From: DAOUAJ01 sp034433615
Lineage (GTDB): Bacteria > Chloroflexota > Anaerolineae > DUEN01
NCBI GenBank assembly: GCA_034433615.1
Contig: DAOUAJ010000042.1
Coordinates: forward strand, 1 to 9,544
DNA length: 9,544 bases
Direction: 5' to 3'
Part shown: one piece after another, positions 4,637 through 9,544 of the stretch
Position numbering within the stretch: position 1 is the first letter of the stretch
Layout of the letters: each line of letters begins with the position of its first letter
Notes under the pieces: generated by a model
What the model saw: the letters and a program-made list of their open reading frames with translations, nothing else
What the model was told of the DNA's origin: nothing
The model's database searches: none
Made by a program: the position numbers and the translations under genes

Positions 4637-6865
4637 ATGGCTGCCTTGGTAAAGGAACTCACCTATCAGCAACGTCTGGAAGCGCTGCGAGAGACCAAAC
4701 TGCGTCACACGCAGGAGAAGCAGGCCGTGGTAGGATCCATGAACCACGACGACTGGGCCTTGATCCTGCCACCGCCCGACCGCAGAAAAATCGTTCAGAC
4801 CATGAGCTCCTCCGGCATGCCCATCACCGACGTGCTGCTGGAGGGGTTCACCGTCAGGAGCAACCATCCGAGCGGCGGATTCTTCGGCCCCAAGGCGTGT
4901 GGCGAGAACTTCAGGAGGCTCCTGGAGCTCCACCCGACCTACATTGACCCCATGAGCTCGCTGGCGGGCGCGTACATGGTCAATTTCATGTCATACCGCA
5001 AGCCTCATTGGAACCCTGACCTGGACTACTCCCACCTGCACGAAGAGCAGCGCAAATACAGGCTCATTCCGGGCATCGGCGCCACCCAGCACTTCTGCCA
5101 GGACCTGGCGATCGGCCTTGAGCTCGGCTGGGGCGGCCTCCTGAACAAGATCCGCCTCTACCGCTGGCTCAACGCACCTCACGGTGCCGAATTCTACGAC
5201 GGCCTGGAAGACGTGGTGCTCGGCATGCAGAACTGGATCCAACGCAACGCACAGGCGGCGCGCCAGATGGCCAAGCTCGAGGAAGATCCGCTGCTGCGCG
5301 AGAACCTGGAGACGATGGCCGACATCAACGAGCGGCTGGTCACAGAGCCGCCCCGCACTTTCCGCGAGGCGTGTCAGTGGATGGTGTGGTATCAGATGGC
5401 CGCCCGCATGTACAACGGCAGCGGCTCATTGGGGCGGCTGGATGGGCTTCTGCTCCCCTATTACCAACGCGATACGGCCGCCGGCATCCTGACCGACGAG
5501 GAGGCCATCTTCCACATCGCCTGTCTCCTGCTCAGGGACACGGCATACATCCAACTGGGCGGGCCGGACGAGAGTGGCAAGGACGTGACCAACCCCGTCT
5601 CCTTCCTCGTGCTGGAGGCGGCCCATCGCCTGAAGATCCCCGCCAACGTCGGCGTCTGTGTGGGCCGTGAGGTGGACCCCAGGCTGCTGCGCCGGGGCGT
5701 CGAGATCCTGTTCGCGGACAAGACGGGGATACCGAAATTCCTGGGGATTGACAACACATCGGAAGGGTTCGCCCGCAATGGCTACCCGCTCGAACTGGCC
5801 CGCCAGCGCGCCTACTCCGGGTGCCACTGGTCCGCCCTCCCCGGCCGCGAGTACACCCTCAACGATTGCGTCAAGATCAACTTCGCCGCGGTCTTCGAGG
5901 TCGCTTTGAACGAGATGATGGCAGACCGGACGGTCTCGCCCAGCGTGGACGAGCTATGGCGGCGGTTCGAGCGGCATCTGCGGCGGGCGGTCGAGGTCAT
6001 CGCCAAGGGGTTGGACTTCCACCTGGAGCACATGCACGAAGTCTTCCCCGAACTGGTGCTCGACCTGTTGTGCTACGGCCCCATCGAGAAGGGGCTGGAT
6101 GCCTCGCACGGCGGCGTCGAATATTACAATATGTGCGTGGACGGGGCCGCCCTGGCCACCGTCGCCGACTCCTTCGCGGCCATCGAGCAGCGGGTGGAGA
6201 AGGAGAAACGCCTGACGTGGCAGGAATTGATGCACTATCTGGAGAGCGACTGGGCCGGCCCTGAGGGCGAGCGGGCCAGGCTGATGATGAAGAGCACCCC
6301 GCGCTACGGCAGCGGCGGGTCTCGCGCCGATGAGTACGCAGTGCGCGTCGCCCAGACCTTCACCCGGCTGGTGAAGGAGAAGCCGACGCCGGCCGGCTAC
6401 ACCATGATCCCCGGCCTCTTCTCCTGGGCCAACACCATCCCCATGGGGAAGGAAGTGGGCGCGACCCCCAACGGCCGCCACGCCGGCGCGCCCATCTCTC
6501 ACGGGGCCAACCCTGACCCGGGCTTCCGACGCGACGGCGCGCCCACGGCCATGGCGGTGGCCATCGCATCGGTGCAGCCCGGCTACGGGAACACAGCCCC
6601 CATGCAGATTGAGGTGGACCCCGGCCTGACCCGCGAAAAAGAGGGCATCGAGAAGATCGCCAGCCTGATTAAGGGGCATTTCGACCTGGGCGGGACGCAG
6701 ATCAACATGAACGTCATAGATGCGGCCAGAGTGCTGGAAGCGCACAAGGACCCGTCCAAGTATCCCGATCTGATCGTGCGGGTGACCGGCTTCAGCGCCT
6801 ACTTCGCCAGCCTGTCGCCAGAGTTCCGCCAGTTGGTGGTGGATCGGATCATCGCCGAAGGGTAG
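4637..6865 (+). CDS. Glycyl radical enzyme of the pyruvate formate-lyase family, uncharacterised subgroup
   Basis: The start is ATG 4637, behind AGGAGG (4622-4627) with a nine-base spacer, giving 742 aa, in the normal range for PFL-like enzymes; a TTG at 4619 in the same frame precedes the Shine-Dalgarno and is rejected. The C-terminal radical loop is RVTGFSAYF, with the radical-bearing glycine at G718. The active-site cysteine is C396 in YSGCHWSALPGREYTLND, followed by KINFAAVFEVAL as in the family barrel. Diol dehydratases (GCVEP) have a Glu two residues after Cys and PFL has adjacent cysteines; here the motif is GCHW, so neither reaction can be assumed. The enzyme would be cytoplasmic and oxygen-sensitive and would need a radical SAM activase, which is absent from this window. 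The substrate is unknown. The nearest upstream neighbour is a transposase relic and the next gene is an RNA-modification fusion, so context gives no pathway. Confidence 0.9.
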   Translation: MAALVKELTYQQRLEALRETKLRHTQEKQAVVGSMNHDDWALILPPPDRRKIVQTMSSSGMPITDVLLEGFTVRSNHPSGGFFGPKACGENFRRLLELHPTYIDPMSSLAGAYMVNFMSYRKPHWNPDLDYSHLHEEQRKYRLIPGIGATQHFCQDLAIGLELGWGGLLNKIRLYRWLNAPHGAEFYDGLEDVVLGMQNWIQRNAQAARQMAKLEEDPLLRENLETMADINERLVTEPPRTFREACQWMVWYQMAARMYNGSGSLGRLDGLLLPYYQRDTAAGILTDEEAIFHIACLLLRDTAYIQLGGPDESGKDVTNPVSFLVLEAAHRLKIPANVGVCVGREVDPRLLRRGVEILFADKTGIPKFLGIDNTSEGFARNGYPLELARQRAYSGCHWSALPGREYTLNDCVKINFAAVFEVALNEMMADRTVSPSVDELWRRFERHLRRAVEVIAKGLDFHLEHMHEVFPELVLDLLCYGPIEKGLDASHGGVEYYNMCVDGAALATVADSFAAIEQRVEKEKRLTWQELMHYLESDWAGPEGERARLMMKSTPRYGSGGSRADEYAVRVAQTFTRLVKEKPTPAGYTMIPGLFSWANTIPMGKEVGATPNGRHAGAPISHGANPDPGFRRDGAPTAMAVAIASVQPGYGNTAPMQIEVDPGLTREKEGIEKIASLIKGHFDLGGTQINMNVIDAARVLEAHKDPSKYPDLIVRVTGFSAYFASLSPEFRQLVVDRIIAEG

Positions 6866-6919
6866 GAGAAGCAAAGCTGGCGGCATGAGGAACTGTCCTG
6901 TGGCCAGGCACAAGCTGAG

Positions 6920-6939
6920 ACCCTTCGGGTTTTTAACCC
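6920..6939 (+). promoter_or_regulatory. Leader with two mutually exclusive small hairpins before the RluA-RlmI fusion
   Basis: ACCC (6920-6923) can pair with GGGT (6927-6930) across the loop TTC and is followed by a T-tract to 6934, a minimal intrinsic-terminator shape for the upstream gene. The same GGGTT (6927-6931) can instead pair perfectly with AACCC (6935-6939), which abuts the ATG at 6940. The two folds exclude each other. Stems of 4 and 5 bp are short, so the terminator reading is only moderately supported. No Shine-Dalgarno is visible before the ATG. Confidence 0.4.
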
Positions 6940-8601
6940 ATGCGTATCCCCATCCTCTATCGGGATGCTGACCTGGTGGTCGTGGACAAGCCGGTGGGCA
7001 TCACTACCCACGCTCCAGCCGACGACCCCTACGCCGCGGACGCCATCGCCATCCTGCGCCGTCAGATGGGCGTTGACTACCTGGGTATGCACCAACGCCT
7101 GGATAAAGAGACCTCGGGCGTGCTGTTGTTCTCTCTGCGGCCTGAGGTCAACCCGGCGCTGGCGCGAGTGTTCGAGAGGCACGGTGTGGGCAAAGTCTAC
7201 CGGGCCATCGTCCACGGCGCGCCGCGTACGGCGAGCGGCTTGGTGGATATGCCTATCGTCCGCGAGCGCGGAGATCGTTATCGCGTGACCACGTCGGACG
7301 ATCCGCGCGGCCAGCCGGCCCGCACGCGCTGGCGTCGGCTGGCCGTGTCACCGGATCGCCAATTCAGTCTGCTGGAGGTGATACCGGAGACCGGGCGCAC
7401 CCACCAGATCCGGGTGCATTTGGCCCACATTGGATTACCGGTGGTGGGTGATGTCCAATACGATCCCCGGCGCCGCCCTGCCCCCCGCCTCATGCTACAC
7501 GCTCTCAGCCTGACCCTGCCCCATCCCACCACCGGCCAACCGATGACGATCACCGCGCCCGCGCCAGCCATCTTCGAGCGGGTCAGCGACGGACTGCCAG
7601 AGCTAGGACCGGTGGACTGGAACCATGACGCCGCCCTGCGCGACCGGCTGTCGCTCATTGTGCAACGGCGCGCTCCCCTGGCCGCCGATCCGGAGACGAC
7701 GGCCTACCGACTGGTGCATGGCGCTGCGGAGGGACTGGACAGCATCACCGTGGACCGTTTCGGCGATGTGCTGGTGGTCAACTTTTACGACGAATTCCCC
7801 TTGGGCTCCCAGCAGGCCCTGATCGCCGCGCTGGCCGACGTCTGCCGACCGCGAGCAATTTACACAAAGCAGCGCCCGCCGGAAGCAGGACGGCTGTCTG
7901 AGGCCGATGTGGCCCGTCTGGCCCCCTCAACCCCAGCCTGGGGTGAGCCGTGCGATCAAGTGACGGTGCTGGAGGACGGGCTGCGCTACGTGATCCGTCC
8001 AGGAGCTGGGCTGAGCGTGGGTCTCTTTCTGGACATGCGGGAGATGCGCGGCCGGGTGCGCGCCTGGGCCGCGGGGAAGACGGTGCTTAACTGTTTTGCC
8101 TACACCTGCGGTTTCGGCGTGGCGGCGACCGCAGGCGGCGCGAGCCGCGTCCTCAACCTTGACCTCTCTCGCTCCGCCCTGGCCTGGGGGCAAGAAAACT
8201 ACCGGGTCAATGGTTTTGTGCCTGATAACTACGACTTCGTCTACGGAGACGTGTTTGACTGGCTAAAGCGGTTCGCCCGGCGCGGCCAGACCTTCGACAT
8301 GGCCATCGTGGACCCACCCGGCTTCGCCCGCGCTCACGGCCGGCCGTTCAGCGCCAGGCGCGACTACGCCCGCCTGGCCGAGATGGCCGCCCGCGTGGTG
8401 AGCACGGGGGGCCTGCTCGTGGCCTGCTGCAACGTGGCAGCGTTAGCCCGGCGTGACTTCCGGCGCCAGGTTGAGGAGGGGATCACCGTGGCTGGTCGCG
8501 CCGCCGAAGTCGTCGGCGTCTTCTCCGAGCCGGCCGTGGACTTCCCCGTGCCGCCGGGCGAGGCCCCTTATCTCAAGCTGTTGGTCATGCGGCTGGCTTA
8601 A
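6940..8601 (+). CDS. RluA-type pseudouridine synthase fused to an RlmI-like SAM-dependent rRNA methyltransferase
   Basis: This 553-aa protein has two enzyme halves. Residues about 1-215 are an RluA-family pseudouridine synthase: DKPVG at 16-20, the catalytic motif HQRLDKETSG (51-60) with nucleophile D55, then VYRAIVHG (87-93) and PETGRTHQIRVHL (149-161). Residues about 230-553 resemble RlmI-type m5C rRNA methyltransferases: YRLVHGAAEGLDSITVDRFG (256-275), GLFLDMREMRGRV (361-373), SAM motif I VLNCFAYTCGFGVAATAGGA (382-401), acidic NLDLS (406-410), motif IV DPPGF (458-462), and CC at 496-497 where RlmI has its SCS motif. The PUA domain that normally opens RlmI is missing and the synthase occupies its place. 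The likely job is two modifications on rRNA or tRNA, one base isomerised and one methylated. The usual HRLD is HQRLD here. The gene starts 74 nt after the glycyl radical enzyme without a visible Shine-Dalgarno. Domain calls are firm; RNA targets are unknown. Confidence 0.88.
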   Translation: MRIPILYRDADLVVVDKPVGITTHAPADDPYAADAIAILRRQMGVDYLGMHQRLDKETSGVLLFSLRPEVNPALARVFERHGVGKVYRAIVHGAPRTASGLVDMPIVRERGDRYRVTTSDDPRGQPARTRWRRLAVSPDRQFSLLEVIPETGRTHQIRVHLAHIGLPVVGDVQYDPRRRPAPRLMLHALSLTLPHPTTGQPMTITAPAPAIFERVSDGLPELGPVDWNHDAALRDRLSLIVQRRAPLAADPETTAYRLVHGAAEGLDSITVDRFGDVLVVNFYDEFPLGSQQALIAALADVCRPRAIYTKQRPPEAGRLSEADVARLAPSTPAWGEPCDQVTVLEDGLRYVIRPGAGLSVGLFLDMREMRGRVRAWAAGKTVLNCFAYTCGFGVAATAGGASRVLNLDLSRSALAWGQENYRVNGFVPDNYDFVYGDVFDWLKRFARRGQTFDMAIVDPPGFARAHGRPFSARRDYARLAEMAARVVSTGGLLVACCNVAALARRDFRRQVEEGITVAGRAAEVVGVFSEPAVDFPVPPGEAPYLKLLVMRLA

Positions 8602-8607
8602 ACTTCA

Positions 8608-8627
8608 ATCGGCGAGTGGCGGCCGAT
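8608..8627. other. Small inverted repeat in the convergent intergenic gap
   Basis: ATCGGC (8608-8613) and GCCGAT (8622-8627) can form a 6-bp stem with an 8-base loop in the 50-nt gap between the convergent fusion gene and yraN. The position suits a bidirectional terminator, but neither strand has a T-tract, so this is only a candidate. Confidence 0.25.
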
Positions 8628-8651
8628 GAATCATATCTCACCGCTAGGCAA

Positions 8652-9017
8652 CTACCCTTCGACCGCGTTGGACAGATGAGTGATCCGCAACAGCCGCCCG
8701 GCCCCGTCCATCTCCACCGCAACCACGTCAATCCGCCACGGCCCTTGCCAACCTGCCTCCGCCACGTAAGTCTGCGCCAGCGCGATCAGTCGCGCCCGCT
8801 TAGCTGGCGTGATGGACTCCTCGGGCGTGCCGTAGCCGCGACCGCGTCGGGTGCGCACCTCTACGATGGCCAGAGATACGCCGTCGCAAGCGACCAGGTC
8901 AATCTCCCCCGCGGCACATCGCCAGTTACGCGCCACGATCGTCAGGCCACGGCGGACCAACTCGTCCGCGGCCAGCGACTCTCCCGTGTGTCCCAATCCC
9001 CGGCGTGCTCCCTTCAT
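8652..9017 (-). CDS. yraN: YraN/UPF0102 family protein (endonuclease-like fold)
   Basis: The protein is 121 aa, the normal UPF0102 length. The start is the ATG at 9017-9015, preceded on the minus strand by GGGAGGAG with a seven-base gap; an upstream in-frame start at 9086 would add an unconserved extension inside rnhB. Residues 7-22 (GLGHTGESLAADELVR) form the typical first helix, then NWRCAAGEIDLVACDG (31-46) and LAIVEVRTRR (49-58). The acidic E38, D40 and E53 sit where this restriction-endonuclease-like fold places its metal ligands; the usual EVK is EVR. PEESITPAKRARLIALA (65-81) completes the family pattern. Function remains poorly defined; a DNA-processing role is usually proposed. It overlaps rnhB by four bases (ATGA), so the two are translationally coupled. 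Confidence 0.88.
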   Translation of the reverse strand: MKGARRGLGHTGESLAADELVRRGLTIVARNWRCAAGEIDLVACDGVSLAIVEVRTRRGRGYGTPEESITPAKRARLIALAQTYVAEAGWQGPWRIDVVAVEMDGAGRLLRITHLSNAVEG

Positions 9018-9544
9018 GCTGGCACTCCTCCCAAGGAGTGCTGCCCATTCGCCAGCGGGCGAAAGCTCATGCGGTGTTCGGAGCACGGCCCCAGCCGGGC
9101 CAGTGCTGCCCGATGCACTGCCGTGCCATACCCTTTATGTTGGGCGAAGCCGTATCCCGGATACTGAGCATCCAGCCCGGTCAGGATGTGATCGCGCGTG
9201 ACCTTGGCGGTGATCGAGGCCGCTGCAATCGAGAGGCTCAGGGCATCGCCGTGGATGATAACCTGTTGCGGCAGGCGGATCTGAGGCAAACACAAGGCGT
9301 CTATGAGCAGGTAATCAGGTGTTGAGGATAAAGCGTCTATCGCCTGGCGCATGGCCTGTCGTGTGGCCGCCACGATCCCTATTTCATCAATGACCCGCGC
9401 TGGCACAATCCCCACACCGATGCCAGTCGCTACCTTTTGGATTTGGGGAAAGAGACGCTCGCGCTGGGCGGGTGTAAGCTGTTTAGAGTCATGTACGATG
9501 CCCAAGAGGGGCACGCAGACAGAGGCATCCGGCGGCAATGTGAC
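9014..9544 (-). CDS. rnhB: Ribonuclease HII, C-terminal part (5' end outside window)
   Basis: The minus-strand frame is open to the right edge, leaving 176 residues; the N-terminal DEAGRG catalytic motif lies outside. Visible landmarks are LPPD and HDSKQLTPAQRERL, the LLIDAL aspartate strand, HGDALSLSIAAASITAKVTR, YPGYGFAQHKGYGTAVHRAAL and HRMSFRPL, all in the order of RNase HII. The aspartates in LLIDAL and HGDA correspond to the last two of the four catalytic acids. The enzyme cuts RNA-DNA hybrids and removes single ribonucleotides from DNA in the cytoplasm. Its TGA (9016-9014) overlaps the yraN ATG. TTG 9538 is an internal codon, not the start, because LPPD belongs to the conserved early region. 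Confidence 0.93.
   Translation of the reverse strand, partial: VTLPPDASVCVPLLGIVHDSKQLTPAQRERLFPQIQKVATGIGVGIVPARVIDEIGIVAATRQAMRQAIDALSSTPDYLLIDALCLPQIRLPQQVIIHGDALSLSIAAASITAKVTRDHILTGLDAQYPGYGFAQHKGYGTAVHRAALARLGPCSEHRMSFRPLANGQHSLGGVPA

Noticed and set aside
5954..6913. A 319-codon minus-strand open frame opposite the glycyl radical enzyme.
   Set aside because: It is antisense to a gene with clear family motifs, reads as His/Gly/Arg-rich sequence without domains, and reflects GC-rich codon bias of the plus-strand gene.
9018..9086. Upstream start for YraN adding 23 residues.
   Set aside because: The extension lies inside the conserved end of rnhB, and the ATG at 9017 has a strong Shine-Dalgarno and fits the family length.
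8616..9167. A 183-codon plus-strand open frame across yraN and the end of rnhB.
   Set aside because: Its translation has no recognisable motif, whereas the minus strand encodes two conserved proteins with a coupled overlap and a good ribosome-binding site.
1..9544. CRISPR array, tRNA or rRNA genes.
   Set aside because: No regularly spaced direct repeats and no tRNA-like or rRNA-like conserved segments were seen on reading; a covariance-model scan was not possible.

Overview
The window looks like a bacterial chromosome segment, most likely from an anaerobic or facultative member of Chloroflexota (Anaerolineae-like) or a similar environmental lineage. This placement is inferred from gene families and repeats: a REP-associated transposase relic with its palindrome, a 'MSEYQYYE' family relic, an oxygen-sensitive glycyl radical enzyme, and an rnhB-yraN pair. 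No marker gene fixes the taxonomy.

Left part (1-4622) reads as the worn edge of a defence island. It opens inside a large superfamily 2 helicase: the first codons encode helicase motif VI, so the gene starts before the window. The C-terminal half is a cysteine-rich DUF1998-type domain. A 157-aa phospholipase D-like protein follows with a 17-nt overlap. A DUF1998 helicase coupled to a small PLD-like protein resembles the helicase/PLD pairs of phage-defence systems, namely DpdJ-DpdK of the 7-deazaguanine (Dpd) system or, more loosely, the DISARM core. Next comes a 384-nt graveyard of gene starts: an HsdM-like N-terminus, an AlbA_2-like N-terminus, and a 'MSEYQYYE' family N-terminus split by a 23-nt repeat-like insertion. 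An apparently intact AlbA_2/HATPase_c_4 (Schlafen-like, RecG-related) ATP-binding protein follows. After it are an orphan gene start with a perfect Shine-Dalgarno and the C-terminal relic of a REP-associated tyrosine transposase that contains a perfect 14-bp palindrome in frame.

Middle part (4637-8601) holds two well-preserved GC-rich genes. The first is a 742-aa glycyl radical enzyme whose active-site motif is GCHW rather than the GCVE of diol dehydratases or the double cysteine of pyruvate formate-lyase; no activating enzyme lies in the window. The second is a 553-aa fusion of an RluA-type pseudouridine synthase to an RlmI-like SAM methyltransferase, preceded by a short leader with two mutually exclusive hairpins and no visible Shine-Dalgarno.

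Right part (8652-9544) is a minus-strand housekeeping pair, rnhB (RNase HII, truncated by the window edge) and yraN, joined by an ATGA overlap and converging on the fusion gene. No tRNA, rRNA, CRISPR array or complete insertion sequence was seen.
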